From Spirometra erinaceieuropaei (lineage: Eukaryota > Platyhelminthes > Cestoda > Diphyllobothriidea > Diphyllobothriidae): a stretch of 64,000 nt of DNA. The stretch covers positions 1,009,005 through 1,073,004 of the forward strand of contig CACRXP010000087.1 in assembly GCA_902702965.1 (NCBI GenBank). The letters are read 5' to 3'. The position numbers and the translations under genes are program-made. A model generated the notes under the pieces. It saw nothing but the letters and a program-made list of their open reading frames with translations. It searched no databases and was not told where the DNA came from. Shown piece by piece: positions 12,200-24,600 of this stretch (its first letter is position 1; each line of letters begins with the position of its first letter).

Positions 12200-12420
12200 T
12201 TTTTAAATAATTCTGAGATTAATTAGATGTTGCTCTTGCATTTAGGACTTACAGAGTGCAATCTGAGGAGGAGAGGAGAGGAAAATTTTGAACTTACGAT
12301 TTCAAAATAAAGCGCATTCCTCTCCTCTCCAATCTGTAAATGGTTATATAAGGAGCAGGATGTATTCATTTCTGCCAGTTAGAAGATACCATATAAAACT
12401 TATAAAACTTTGAACTGTAT
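12200..12420. repeat. FB-like loop remnant with purine hairpin
   Basis: The order aataattctgag, ttgctcttgcatttaggact, gcaggatgtattcatttctg, gaagataccat follows the loop of subfamily II (16822-17817 and 58282-59284). Arms can no longer be seen. Inside it gaggagaggagaggaa (about 12268-12284) and its complement ttcctctcctctcc (about 12318-12331) form a hairpin with a loop of about 33 nt. Confidence 0.4.
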
Positions 12421-13300
12421 ATGAGTTATTTTCAACATCTTAGGAAACATTAACAATGGGTCATGCACGACGAAATGTGGATAGACATTACACGATTTTA
12501 AAAGTTTCAATAATTGTAATATTTACCAAAACCGAAAAATGCGCTTTTTTCCAACATACAATCTAAAAAAACATGTGATCATCTGCAAAACCAGTATTGG
12601 ATATATTTTGCTACTCTGTTACAAAATTACTTTGAATTTATCATGACGCCAAAAGTCAATGATATAATACACGCAACTTCTCTATACATTTGTAGCAAGG
12701 TTGGACTGGCCGGTGGCTGAACGATAGTCAAAACTACAATCGCATTCAATTAAACTGTTTTATCCAAAACAACTTTTTGAATTTCGATATATAGTCCGTG
12801 AGACTGGTCAGTACCTGCACTTATCGACAATGCTCAATGCCCTATGCACATTTTACAGTTAACGCTTCTCTTACTGACTGCCAGCATTATCTTGCTATTC
12901 GATACGTAGAGCGTCTTTTTAAAATTATTCAAGCTTTATTGCGCCCAGAAGCAGAAGGCCCCATTCTGCACAGCGGGTGGCCTACGCCTTAATTATAGAT
13001 GATTCTGCAGACACACACAGAAGCATGCGTGAGGCGTCAAAGTCCTCCTCTAGGACATTCTCAGCACTGGGTTTCTCAAGCTAGGGAAGGCACGCTAAGA
13101 TAGTTTAAATTATGTGCCTCCAGTCAGTGGCACAGAGACTCTTTTGTAGGAAAAAAACTCCCAGTATCTTCTATTGTCGTGTTACCCCAAAGTACACATG
13201 CATTTCAAATTAGACGGCGTCGTAGTGCAGTAACTCCAACTTTGTGTACATTTAATGGGGAAAATTGGCACAGAACTCTCTCTCGAAGATATTTCAACCT
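12421..13300. other. No supported gene
   Basis: The plus frame 12798-12992 (64 aa, ending AEGPILHSGWPTP then stop) has coding-like composition and could be a terminal exon, but the upstream AG lacks a pyrimidine tract. Otherwise nothing is recognised. Confidence 0.3.
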
Positions 13301-13304
13301 CGTT

Positions 13305-13620
13305 TAGCAAATCATAACTTCGAGCATGAAATGTTAGCTGAAATCCTGAAGCGCCTTTCTCATTCAAACCTAAATAAGGTTGTAGCAGTGAATAGCGTTG
13401 AACCAAGCCCCATGCCACTTCCGACCTTTGAAAGTTCTGACACTATTGGCATACGTTTTCAACCGCCTGTTAAAGCTACATCCTATAAAAATGAATAATC
13501 TTGCGGCGGGAATTTTTCTGTTGGTGTTTGATGTCCCTATAAATTCAAACATATGTTATAAGAGACATATTTAATGATATATTTGTCACATATCCTTTTG
13601 TAGCACATCATACCTTCCGT
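13305..13620. mobile_element. Solo arm of an FB element
   Basis: The words catgaaatgttagctgaaat, cctgaagcgcc, taaataaggttgtagcagtg and aaattcaaacatatgttata occur in the order and spacing of an FB left arm. No partner arm was found about 0.6-1 kb to the right. It is either a decayed copy or a one-arm derivative. The open frames at 13182-13552 lie within it and look accidental. Confidence 0.45.
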
Positions 13621-15042
13621 AAAACGCTGCTTAGCGTAACTTGTAGCTTTTATTTTGAAAAATGCATAAACTTAGTATCCTATGAAGCTACGAGGTGCTC
13701 ATTCATAAAACACCCTATTAGACCGCTTACGTATGCCCTTCAAAAGTGTACAATATACTTCACGCTCTGTGTAAAACTTTTATTAGCCCTGCGTGGTATC
13801 TTCATAATGATATGTTCAGCTTGTAGGCTTAAAAGACTGAACGTGAATGCAAAGCAGATTACAGTCAAAATTAGTCCGCAACTTGTAAAACATTTAAAAC
13901 CAAAAAACTCCTGGTTTGAATTCTTTCTTGCTGATCAATAGAAAAGTCTTAAAGTTTCTCAAAGTTAAAAGAAAGTCCGTGCAACTACATATATACATCT
14001 ATATTTTACTTGTTCTGGACACCATGGCTAAAGACTCTTTTATATTACAGGCAACACTTTTGATGAAATGATCAGTAAATCAACTATTACGCCTGAAATA
14101 TGTAAGTAAAATAACACCTCACAATATAAATCGCGTCTGAAGAAGGGTAAGTGCCACCAGCTTGAATTTCTGGGAGTTTACCAGGCTCCTTTTCCGCTAA
14201 GCCTCTTACTTCTCTATCTTACTCGGTGGATACCAAACTTCGTAGCTCAATGAGGGAGTGTTATCGAATAAGCGACTCAGGTGTAGATTTCATGCATTAA
14301 AACTCATTGAATGTGAATCGCACTGGTGCATTACATTCTGCCCATTAACATACGACTCCTCACACGTGCGTTTCTGTATATAATCTGCGAATTCACGTTT
14401 GCTCTAGAATTGAGAAACACTTTCTGAGACGGCAGATGGCAGACTTTGGTATCTCTGTTTCTAAATATTTGGGAAAAACTGAGTTGATCCACTTTATTTG
14501 AGCGCAGAAATGTCACGATGCGGTCAATGGCTACTTGAATACTTTGTTCTCCCGCCGAAAGCTCGCCTCATAAAATTTGCCCTGTGTGTTATTTGTTCAT
14601 TTCAAGTTTTTTGAAGTTTTTTTTCATTATACCAAATAAGATTATTGGGAACGTATTTGCAAACTGTGACAAAACCTGCATAGCATAATGTCATTTTATT
14701 TCAACAAGAATCTAACATCGCAACATCTGTAAATTTTAATGTGATAACTAATTTAAGCAAGGTAAGCTTTTTTGTCAGGATAACGCACATCAAGGCGATT
14801 CCACAGTTATAAACGCAGCGCAGTATTTCTTTTCGAAATATCCGGCTTTCCCAAACAAAATAAAGATTTGTCACTAGATTTGCATTAAAAATACAGGCGT
14901 GATTACTGAGTGCTTCTGAATTAGGGATGACAAATTTGATGCGGATGTTAAAGTGATCAACTTGCCATAACGTTTCCTGTGTTTTTGAAGTCAGCTTAAT
15001 CAGCGAGGTTGGAGTCGCGAAGGAACAGGGGTTATATATTGC
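13621..15042. other. No supported gene
   Basis: AT-rich sequence with short frames only. The minus frame 14331-14516 has no flanking splice signals. No repeat partner was seen. Confidence 0.5.
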
Positions 15043-15360
15043 ATATCAACGGAATTAAAACCAGTAGAAGCGAAGAGACTAGTCCTAGGAAGCAGTCTTG
15101 AAGATGAAGTCACGATCGCTGGAACAAGGGCTGTATTGACCCGACGCTCCGTATTCCTGCTCTAACCCATCATCAGAGACAAAAGCAGATACGGGCGTTT
15201 CATGCACAAGGGGCTGCAGTGCATTAACTGCCGGTATATGCTTTTGTCTCTGATGATGGGTTCGAGCAGGCGTCCGAAACGTCAGGCCAATAAAGCTTTT
15301 GTCCCAGCGATCATTTCTCCGTCTCTAAGAACTAAAACCAATAAAATGTGCTTTTTATTT
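15043..15360. mobile_element. Two PLE 3'-end segments, head to head
   Basis: The plus segment 15235-15360 contains tctctgatgatgggttcgag, gtccgaaacgtcagg, aataaagctttt and cagcgatcattt. The minus-strand segment 15043-15165 carries the same series in reverse complement (cgatcgctggaacaa, accatcatcagagac-like). The same series follows the decayed PLE frame at 42085-42170, which is why I assign it to the PLE 3' end. The junction makes a hairpin: about 41-base arms at 15158-15196 and 15227-15268 with about four differences. The plus frame at 15202-15417 is therefore not a gene. Head-to-head 3' ends could come from a rearranged terminal repeat of the element or from two insertions. Confidence 0.6.
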
Positions 15361-15774
15361 GAAGAGGGGAAACCTCTGTTCATACGCAATGTATATACCG
15401 ACGGCAGAGTCTACTAGCACCTACTTTACTAAAATGAGCATTGATTTCCCAAGTACCTATCCTTAATTCCGCAGTTTAGATTACCATTCACGAATACTAT
15501 AATATTGTTGGGAAAATAGAAAATCTCTCGTTATACTAAATTTACTGTGGGAGCTGCGATAAGTGGTGGTCTTGTGCAAACATATTCAACTTACATCACA
15601 TAGTGAAAGCTAGTAATGGGATTGAAAGCAATGTAAAATTAGATTACCTCGACTTGTCCATATAATCTACTGCAAGCCGTTCTTCAACTGTCATCGGGTA
15701 AGACACGTAGTATTAGATGAGGTAAGTTCATGTTGCAATGACTAGCAACTGTGCCATGCAGCAGAATGTCGGTA
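15361..15774. other. No supported gene
   Basis: No open frame, repeat or signal was recognised. Confidence 0.5.
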
Positions 15775-16640
15775 AAACGGGTGGGTCTGGGTTTTCAGCT
15801 AGTACCTGTACAGTTAATGTGGCATCTTCCAACGTTAAAACGCCATATTTTGAGCCAGGGGATTGCTAACCTGCCAGTTGCCATCAGAATTACCAAATAA
15901 ATCCACCAAAACTACGATGAATCACGTGAGTCTGGTGGTTATCTGGTAGATTCTAGATGGATCGCTTAGAACATCATGCTTGGGTAGTATAGTTACTGCA
16001 TCAGATTTGGCGGATTCCACAAGCTGCAGCCCGCTGGGTGCGTAACTGACCCTAATTCGACTAAAATTCCGGCTCACGGTGGGCGTCGTAGCTCAGATGG
16101 CTATACTTTTGACTGATCTAAAGAAGCCCTCTTGTCGTCCTGGGTTCTGATCCCATCGATGTCACCGAGCTTTTCCAGTCAGGTCAAAACAAATGTCAAC
16201 TATTTTAGGATGGCCCTTGGAGACTAAATTTTGAGACATGATAGTCCTTTTGGGTCTCGGTGTCGGCTGTGCCTGGTAAACCAGAAATAACTGTCTACGT
16301 ATCTTTCGTTTTGGTCGATTTTTCGTTTCTGGTCTATTATTGGTTCACTTGTAACTGCCTGTTCGGCATTTTGACTCATCCACATTACGTAACCTGACCA
16401 AAACGCCTTGAAACCTAATAAGCAACGATCCTTCTGAACATAACAAATTCTTTTTTCACGTTCATTAATGACAGCAGATTACACGATCGAACATTGCCAA
16501 CATAATCTAGAGCGCATTTTACTATTGGAACAAAACTTTCTGATTTAATTCTGCAAAGCCTGGCATATTGATGCCGAAATCTCTCTTAACAGTTAGTTAT
16601 TAGGATACAAGACTAAAACCAATGAATACAACGGATGAAG
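15775..16640 (+). repeat. Dispersed repeat R2, copy 1, with tRNA-like core
   Basis: Collinear with 29990-30790. Shared landmarks are cacgtgagtc/tacgtgagtc, tggtggattc-like, aaaattccggc/aaaatgccggc, gtcgtagctcag, atagtccttttg, tggttcac and gactgcctg-like. The tRNA-like part sits in the middle of the repeat, not at one end. That is unusual for a simple tRNA-derived SINE and suggests a composite element. There is no coding frame. Confidence 0.6.
16082..16166 (+). pseudogene. tRNA-like sequence inside R2
   Basis: An A-box-like word (tagctcagatgg, 16089-16100) and a B-box-like word (gggttctgatccc, 16142-16154) are spaced as in a tRNA. The ends pair: ggcgtcg at 16082-16088 with cgatgtc at 16157-16163, allowing G-T pairs. 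The T-arm stem has four of five pairs. The D-stem 3' side is lost. The copy at 30280 has a better A box but lacks the B box. These are probably polymerase III promoter remnants of a retroposon, not a working tRNA. Confidence 0.55.
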
Positions 16641-16821
16641 TAATTGCCAAGAGCAGCAAGAAGGATAAAGTTCAATAAGAGAACTCACAGAATAGCCTAA
16701 GAACAACCTTTTTCTTTCAGTTGCCGCATTTTTCTCTGTCTACAGACATATCCGCTGGCTTTGGAAAGACGTATTTGCTTCTACTACCGTTTGGTACATC
16801 AGTCAATCTGACTGAACACCT

Positions 16822-17817
16822 ACAGAAGATGGGCTAATCCATAGAATGTCAGATGACATTCCGAAATGCGTTTTCTCTCCAAAAAGTTTACCTGCATAGG
16901 GTCGTAAATCTAATCACCGTATAACATAATTCTATAATAATTCAGTTTCCTTTGATGCGTGCTTTCAAATTAGCTTCATTCCGGCAATAGGTGCAAACTA
17001 TAATCTGTAAAAAATGACTGCTTAATTTGGGTACATTTTTTCACTTATTTTTACTATCCTTAAAAAGTCAGCTATATTTCATGAAAAACATGTACATATA
17101 TTTTTAATATATCAAACATTCGGTAGAAAATAAGGTATTTTTCCAATTTAGTACTTAAAGGAAGAATACAATTCAGTTCGCATAAACGTGTCTAATTCCC
17201 GATTAATTTTTATTCCAGACCTGCCGTTACGCTTTCATCTAGGGTTTCCAAACTACAAACCGTATTTTATCCTTATACGGAAAACCGGATGTATTCCTCT
17301 ATGGCGTTATGAGGATACCATCTGCGGTTCATAAAATTAAGCAGTAGGTTTGAGCCACATGGTTACCTGTACAAGCCACATCGATAAATATACAGACATG
17401 GTGTTTCATGAACGGCCGCCTCGCGGTATTAATAGATTTCGCAAATAGATACTTTTCAAAAACCAAATTATACAATTCTTTTGAGCATCAAGTTGCAAGA
17501 GAACGTAATTCTCCACCGAATTATAAACTACTGAGTACTTTTGTGCATTTTTTGCAAGAAATATAATTGAAATTTTATGGGCCTCGAAAATAAATAAAAA
17601 AACGCATGCAACTTAAGTTTTCGTTTTAACAGCATGTGGTTTTTGCGCATGCGGGAGGAAAGAAGTTCTTTCTAAAGCCGGCATCCTAAGGGATCTAAAT
17701 TCTTATAGAATTATGCGACATGACGATTATTTTTCAAGTGATACTTAACTAATTTTTTCGAAACGAAAACGCATTTTAGGCTTTCCATCGACATTTCATA
17801 AGTAGCACACCTACTGA
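16822..17817. mobile_element. Fold-back element FB-B (subfamily II, old)
   Basis: About 1 kb. The left terminus (aatccatagaatgtcagatg, then ccgaaatgcgttttc) is the reverse complement of the right terminus (gaaaacgcattttagg, catcgacatttcataag). The loop around 17200-17350 (ctagggtttccaaactac, ccggatgtattcctctatgg, gaggataccatc) matches FB-E. The arms have drifted more than in FB-C or FB-D, so this copy is older. It has no open frame worth calling. Confidence 0.7.
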
Positions 17818-19459
17818 AAAGGAGCCAGTAGAAGAAAGTAGGTAGGGTCAAATAACATCAGATAGTTTTTCCCTGAGGTCGAGAATTTTCTCTCGAACCT
17901 CTCATCAGAGACAGCGCATGAAAAATGTGAACGAACAAAGTACAGGAAAATACAACTCTTTGTTTGTAATTTGATCTTTCGCCTTCATATGGTTTTTAGG
18001 CAAAAACAAGAGTAATAACTATATGGATAGTTTGAAAAATCCACCAGGTTTTTTTAAAAAGTACATACAAAGTACATGAAGTTATTAAAATAGCATATCG
18101 CAAAACGTATATAAATGCTTTAGTTTTAATGGTCACAGATTTAGTTTGTTATAAGTTTTTCCGCATAAATTCAAATGCCGCTCATAACGAGTACCTACCT
18201 CTATATTTTTTAAATAGGCAAATTTTCTACAACTTCAGCTGTCCCGACGGGGCTGTGCAGTATATTATACGTAATGTACTGTTTTCTTGATATAGGGTGG
18301 CTTAAAAATCTAGTTTTCTGGAAAGCAACGAAAACAGTGGCCAGACTGTACAGTGCGGTGTCACCTTAGCAAAATCGTATGCTAATTAAAAGCTGTAGTG
18401 CATGCGGTGGAGACCAAGTTAAAAATGTTTTTACAAGAAAAGCGTAAAATGGTCGGTGCTTGACGCACCGTTTGCAATAATCCCTTGAAATCGAACTAGT
18501 ATGCTCTTAAAGGTGACATTTATTATTTTCGAGGTCACTCCTAGCTCATCTTCCTCGGGTACGTTTGAACAGCATTCCCGAACTGGTTTCTTGATTCTTT
18601 TCGGCCATTTTCCCCATTCTCATTCTATGTCAGCGGTATGTTTCGGTAATGTGCACGTTGGCTGGTTGCACAAAATTGATCTTCTGTTTTTAAATTCCAG
18701 CCTGCATGGCGAAGGATATAATTATTTGGCATGAATAAGACGGACTGTAGTTTTCGATATGCGGTCCAGTGTAGTAAGCAACCTTCCGAATCCATTAAAC
18801 GTCCATATAAAAATTGCACTGAAAGAATTTACTTCCGTTTAGTAGAAATTCACAAATAACATGTGTGTCTTATGATTCAAATGCTGTATTTTGTCACAGG
18901 ACAAGCAACCATAGTAAACAATTAAGCTTTCTAAATTATAAAGGTAAGATTAGGGTGCGCATTTGCATACGCATGTATGTAGAATGTCGTAGACTGGACC
19001 TCTTTTCTATTTTGCATTCGAATTTTCGGGACAGAAAATATTTAAGGGCAGATACGTAACACTTAACAAATAGGCCATCGGACGTTACATCAAAAACCAG
19101 CAATTGAAGCATATCTCCCGGTAATCAAGTGTCAAATGGATAACTGTACCAAAGTGTATTAGTAATAAAAAACTTTTGAGGATACGCTAATTCAGTCATA
19201 AATGGGTTCCTTAACGTTCTTAAAGTCAGCGCTTAGTGGCCGTTTGATGGCAGTTTGGTAAACTTGTTTGTCGTTATTTTGACGAAGGTTGTTGTTGTTT
19301 GCCCCAAAACTGGGCCATGAAGCGGATGCGATGGACCAACAATGGGACTAGTTTGGAGTCCGGATGGCGTTATCGGAAATATGTTCTCAAAACGAATGTT
19401 AATATTCGGAAGGTGGTACCAGGCCCATTTGCGGACTCACTTCGCGCCGACTGGGACGC
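17818..19459. other. No supported gene; possible micro-exon at 18900-18943
   Basis: A 44-nt open stretch at 18900-18943 has tattttgtcacag before it and AAAG|GTAAGA after it, so both splice signals are good. It is too short to judge coding content. Other frames (18501-18734 plus, 18625-18819 minus) overlap on opposite strands and are unsupported. Confidence 0.3.
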
Positions 19460-19760
19460 ATGCTGTACCCACATATGCTGTTGTTTAAATTTTTGTTTAC
19501 AGGTTTGTTCTGGACCAGTGGATGTAGTGGTACGCCCGGGTGCTGGTCTACGCTGTATTAGTCATCTGTGTCCTCTTTCGCCTCCGATATATTTAACTTC
19601 GTCTTAACACTGAACACAAATGGGTGAGAAGGAGAGATTGAGGGAAGTGGAGCGCGCATTTAGCACAGACCTACGAGCAAGTCACCATTCCTGCTATCAT
19701 CCTGCTTTGGAGCATACGGTTAAAATAGTCGGAATCGAAGATGAAATTATCAAAGCTTGT
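19460..19760. repeat. Dispersed repeat R5, copy 2
   Basis: Matches 4970-5290 and 57845-58230 through tcgcctccgat, acttcgtcttaaca-like, agcaagtcaccattcc and a shared GC-richer composition. It overlaps the end of the plus frame 19299-19607, which is therefore probably not a gene. Confidence 0.45.
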
Positions 19761-20930
19761 TTGATATTATGACAAGCCCACTTACATGCCCATTAAGTTT
19801 ATTCCCATGCGTCTGTAACCAATTCCTTTTTGCGACTGGGTGCTTAATCAAGGAGTAATTTCTAGATCGTTTTGCGATGGATGCTTTTAATTGGTCTATA
19901 CCAATTAGTTTGCGTTTTTCTCAATAGTTCTACGTCCATTTCGAAGAGTCAGTCTTGATGATTCGGTTTTTAATTGCGGGTTGCGGCCATAAGGAATAAC
20001 GAGTCAATTGTAAACCAAAATAATTCTTGTTCATGCTATCGCAATGTCAAGCATAACCGTCCCATTTTAAACATAAATATGCATTTTAATAAACATTGTC
20101 TATCCATTCCAAACCGTAGTGAAAAAGCTAGGCAGGCAAAGAAATTGCGAGTTTAAATAAATATGTACTCTGATGCAGGCAGACCGAACCATAAAGCAAT
20201 TTCTGGCAATTTCCCAAATAATATTTTAATGATCTGGCAGTTTCTAGCCATAAAATACAGGCCAAATCCAATATTAAAAACTGTTTGTCGAAAATACGCA
20301 AAGTACTGCTCGACTTCACTTTGTAGCATAATTGTTCCGAAATTCTTACTGATTCTTTTTGGTGTCCGCCCGTTCGAAAAAAACAGTTTTGTTCAAATGT
20401 ACTCTTTGGAGCTGGTGAACCTGAACTTTCTTCAGAACGCCCCAGTTTGACGGACAGGGTTTCCCACACAAATCAGACTGTGGGAATACCTACAAGAAAG
20501 ATAAACATTTACGTGGGTGGGCGGTTAAAATGTGCACTTCGGGGACAGTATAACGCCCCTCTGGATCAGAAGCTTTCTGATGCCTAGAAAATAAAAATTC
20601 AGTAAACCTTCTGTCTTGTTGCTTTGGCCTTTTATTGGGCAGCACAGAAAGCGCTCAGATTAGTAACATTCGAACAGTTGGGTTTCATTTCTAATGGTAC
20701 GATTTTGCGCCGGTTGATTGTTAATTTGACCACGGAACCAAGGTCTCCCGCGCCCAAAGCTGTCTACTATCATTGACACAATGTGTATTCTATCCAGTAA
20801 AATGTTTACTCGAAAAATGAGGATTAATTTAGTGGGATTTTAATGGTAATTATTGCGCAGCACAATCGCTACGCATTCTGATCGCGGAAGAATGCTAGTC
20901 CTTTGGTAATCTCCTTTCTGGCTATTTGAG
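19761..20930. other. Overlapping opposed open frames, unassigned
   Basis: At 20128-20469 a 113-codon minus frame and a 95-codon plus frame (20163-20450) overlap almost completely. The minus one has the better composition (SEESSGSPAPKSTFEQNCFF). Neither has good splice signals, and such lengths are expected by chance in this window. Neither is called. Confidence 0.25.
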
Positions 20931-20939
20931 AAAACTCTA

Positions 20940-21600
20940 CTTGGCCTAATTGACTAGAAGTGTCGTTTAAATGTTTCCTGTTAAGTTTCCATGCGCTTCG
21001 CAATGTAAATACGTCGTTAGAAAGCATGCACAAAAATACACTTTCCCATTCTCATTTGATAGCGACCCACGTCTTTTTCTAGGTGTTTGTACTTGATAAA
21101 GCGACGTATTTCAGTTAAAAATAAATTGTCAGTTCCCGGATAATTTTTAATTTGACGTGCACTAGGAGTTTCCAAACTACGTGTCGCATTTTTTTAGATA
21201 AGGAAAATGGTAAAGACGGTTGTGTTTTTTTAAAATATATTATAATGGTCACGTTAAATTCAGCATCAAAGTTGGGCCTGCAAAAGTCTAACTGAATTAA
21301 TGTTTACACGCGGTACATACGAGATAAATTTTCACGATCTCAAAACATCATTTTAAGCTAAAGAATGCCTCTTCTTTATGCCATTAATCAAGGAAGACGT
21401 GGTTTCATACAAAATAAGTGCAAACATACGTCTAAGCCATATTTGCAGTAAAATATATGTAAATTTTTAGCGACAACGAAATTCAGTGCAGAAAATGTAC
21501 ACTACTACTCAATCGTTCTAACTGAAAGTTATGCTTATTGCTGATCGAAAAGGGACTCTGTAAAATGTCGCATTCTGTCGTAACTTTGCTTTTAAAACTT
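20940..21600. repeat. Decayed FB-like remnant (subfamily II)
   Basis: Near 21130-21200, ttcccggataatttttaatt and aggagtttccaaactacgtg match the loop of FB-B (cccgattaatttttattcc, agggtttccaaactac). The flanks (agcatgcacaaaaatac at 21024) resemble arm sequence. The termini were not found. Confidence 0.35.
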
Positions 21601-24600
21601 TTCTATTCAATAATCAATTTCTTAATCTTCCTGACTTATCTCTTCTGATCGAATGTACTTTTCAAAATGTTAATGAACACTTCCTTTGTTGAGCCAGCCG
21701 TTTTATTTGTTGCAATTTTATTCGCACTGCAATAAGCTCGTCTGTATACTTGCAACCATGCTTGCGTCATTGAGTGTCTTCTTTCAAACAGAAGTCAGAG
21801 GTAGACTGCAAAATCATCTACGAGCTCTGAAACCTACTTTTTCCTCTCAAATGCAATGTGTCTTCCTAAAGGTCGACCTACATAAGACAAACGCATTCTC
21901 ATTGACTTGAGAGCTGGACGACTGGCTATAAACTGGGTAATAACACTAGGTTATTTCAGGCATAATTCAAATTGTAATATTTCCAATATTAACAAGTACC
22001 CTTGCTGGAACTATACCCTGTAAATGCATCGCCAAAGTAAACCATAGACGGTGCAAAGTTGACATTTGAAGACATCGTAAGTATAGCGTTATTTTAAAAA
22101 ATTAGCAAAGTTCCGCGTAGTGGATGACATTTCTTTCCCAAAGACGGCATTTTGAACTCATGAAAGTCGATAAAACAAGTTGTTTTCGAATGTCATTTAT
22201 TTTTCAACGTACTGGCATATGCAACGCACGCCCACATGACTTTGTGGCATTCGCGTCTTTCTCAGGCGCTATCCATGTGATTGTTTTATCAATAGGACTG
22301 CTGGCCGTTGCATTTCCTTCGAAGGTTTTTTAATTGCAATCTTTTAATACGTACACATATAAACGTTTTTTATCTACTTTTTTCGTATATTTTCGGTTTT
22401 CGTCTGCGTCTTTAAATAGATTTTAGGTAAGAAGTGAAATTTTCATGATCCTTGCTAAAAGCAGTAATAGTATTGAATCTTTTTTACCAGATAAACTACA
22501 ATTACCGTCATAAACGTTGCATAAGCTTGTCGCTATTACGCCGATAATTATTTTACTGGGAAGCATGCCTAAAACGCCTTTCGAAAGACAGCGAAGAGGT
22601 CATAACCTACACAGTATTTCAAGCCCATATTATAAATAAGTTTATGGGAGAGATAGACATCTTAAAATACTTTGCAAAAGCGTTCGATATTGTTGTGAAG
22701 GACAAAAATATCTAAATTCACAGAGGGGAAATTTAGTAGCAAATGCAGGATGACTGATTACCACCGCTGGAGATGGGCGCAGCAAATGCATCGTTTACAT
22801 ACTGATTTCTTCTCGATCCAGCGCCGTCATTTGCATTTGTCTGCAATGATGGACACGAGCATATATCGGAAACTTCAAAGCAATAGCCGTATTGTTTCAG
22901 CGACCGAATGTCCCCTTTCCATTTAATAAAGCATTTTACTCCTTTTGTTAGAATGGAATCGAAACAAGGGATAAATAACGCGTCGAATTCATAGCGACTA
23001 AATACCTTCTTGGCGGAGGTGACTTCACTTGAAAATCCAGAAAGAGGTACTTATTCCAGTTAACCGACTTCAGTCATAACATAGGTCTTAACTACAAACT
23101 TCCAAGTCCTGACTCTTACATTGACCTTACACCTTCTAACATTAACTCTAACCCAAGACTTTTCTGGGATTCTCGGGCCCATTCGAAACGATGGCACTGA
23201 GGTTCGAGAATAGGAAATTAACTTCAGAAAAAGTGTCAAAGGGCTCCGAATAGGTATCTGGTTGCAATGGACTAGTACACGGAACCGTTCTTTGGCTGTT
23301 AGGTCTGAGACTACTAATTAAACACAGAATTCAGTACCCCTGGAATTTGGCTCACTGTCATTTGCAATAAAAGTGCACTTATTCCTGTGCTCTACAATTC
23401 CAATAGCCGTGGTTAGCTGTTATCTCAGCCTTCCTAAAAAAAACTTAAAACATTAAAGGAGGTAACTTCTGCGAACACATGTTTTTGTTACTTCCTCATC
23501 GGGCCTCTATAGTAAGAAAAATAAGTTTATTTAAAGCCGCAAGATTAAAAAACAGCCAATGAAAAGAAGTCTTTAGGGGGAAAGTTGACTGTTTAAAGAC
23601 ATGCCAGAACCAGGGGTTAGTACAGCTTAGTCCTGTTAGGAGCATAGAAAAAAGGGGAGAAGGAGAGGAAAAATGCTAATGAGTTCAACTCCTATTTCGT
23701 TTGCCCACAGAGACGCGACAGGACGCGGATTCGGAAATCAAGAGCTTAAGTTGAGCCAGGAAAGCGCCAAAGAGTTTTAACTAAAGCCTTATGTGACCAC
23801 AAGATTTTGTTGGTTAGCGGCTGGCCATTGTCTGCGCTGCCGAAAGAACTTGGAATGTCTCGCCGGCGCTTTACAGATGACACGGAATATTTGCGTGATG
23901 TCTACCCTGGAAACACCGTCAACCAAGTAAGCCGCAATTGCACCAAAGATAGATTTTTCCATTCTTGAACCAGTCACTTAGGATGGCGCTCTTGTATTCG
24001 TTTAGATAGGTGCTCTGTCGTTCAAATACTCTGGTCTGCTTAGCAGGAGTGAGTGAAGGCGCAGATGCACACTGAAAAAGTCTGAAAATGCTTTGTAAAG
24101 TTAATCTTACTTTGGTTGCCGGGTACTTGCGCGCAATAGTAAAGTTCAGGAGACGTCTTGGAATTTCGCCGACCTGGTCCCTAAAAAAAGATGGACGCAT
24201 TTTCGACGGAATGAGAAACAGTTATCTCATTAATATGTGCAACTCAGGCCTTCTATGATCTTCAATCGTCCCTGTGAAGCCAATCTGGTTAAGGGGCAGG
24301 TGGTATTTTAAAGCAGACCACAGAAATTAAAAGAAATTTGGAATTATCATAGCCCGGACTGTATACACTTTGTAAAAAGCAGCGTAGTCTGCGTGACAAT
24401 AGACAATGCCACTTTTGAAGTTGCGGACAACTATGCGTAATCGTTAAAATGTATTCCTAGCATTAAAGTATGACATCTATGTCAGAAACATACTGCAAAC
24501 ACAGTTCTCGAGTAAAAATACGACTGGCTATATATTCGGATCACCGACGCAGATGAAGGACCGTACTTGCTGACGTGCACAAAATAAAATAAAATAATAA

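Noticed and set aside
15249..15276. Hammerhead ribozyme in the PLE 3' end (CTGATGA ... GAAAC, also at about 42093-42120)
   Set aside because: The core words are present in both copies and some PLEs are known to carry hammerheads. However, stem II is offset by one unpaired base and is weak in the first copy, and no complementary stem I or cleavage site could be found. Covariance-model scoring would decide it.
16082..16166. Functional tRNA gene in R2
   Set aside because: The D-stem is broken, the second copy lacks the B box, and the sequence sits inside a dispersed repeat.
20128..20469. 113-codon minus frame as a gene
   Set aside because: A 95-codon frame on the other strand overlaps it. Neither has splice signals, and such lengths are expected by chance here.
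23919..24200. Frameshifted conserved gene
   Set aside because: Two overlapping minus frames look mildly protein-like, but no family, splice site or repeat partner supports them.
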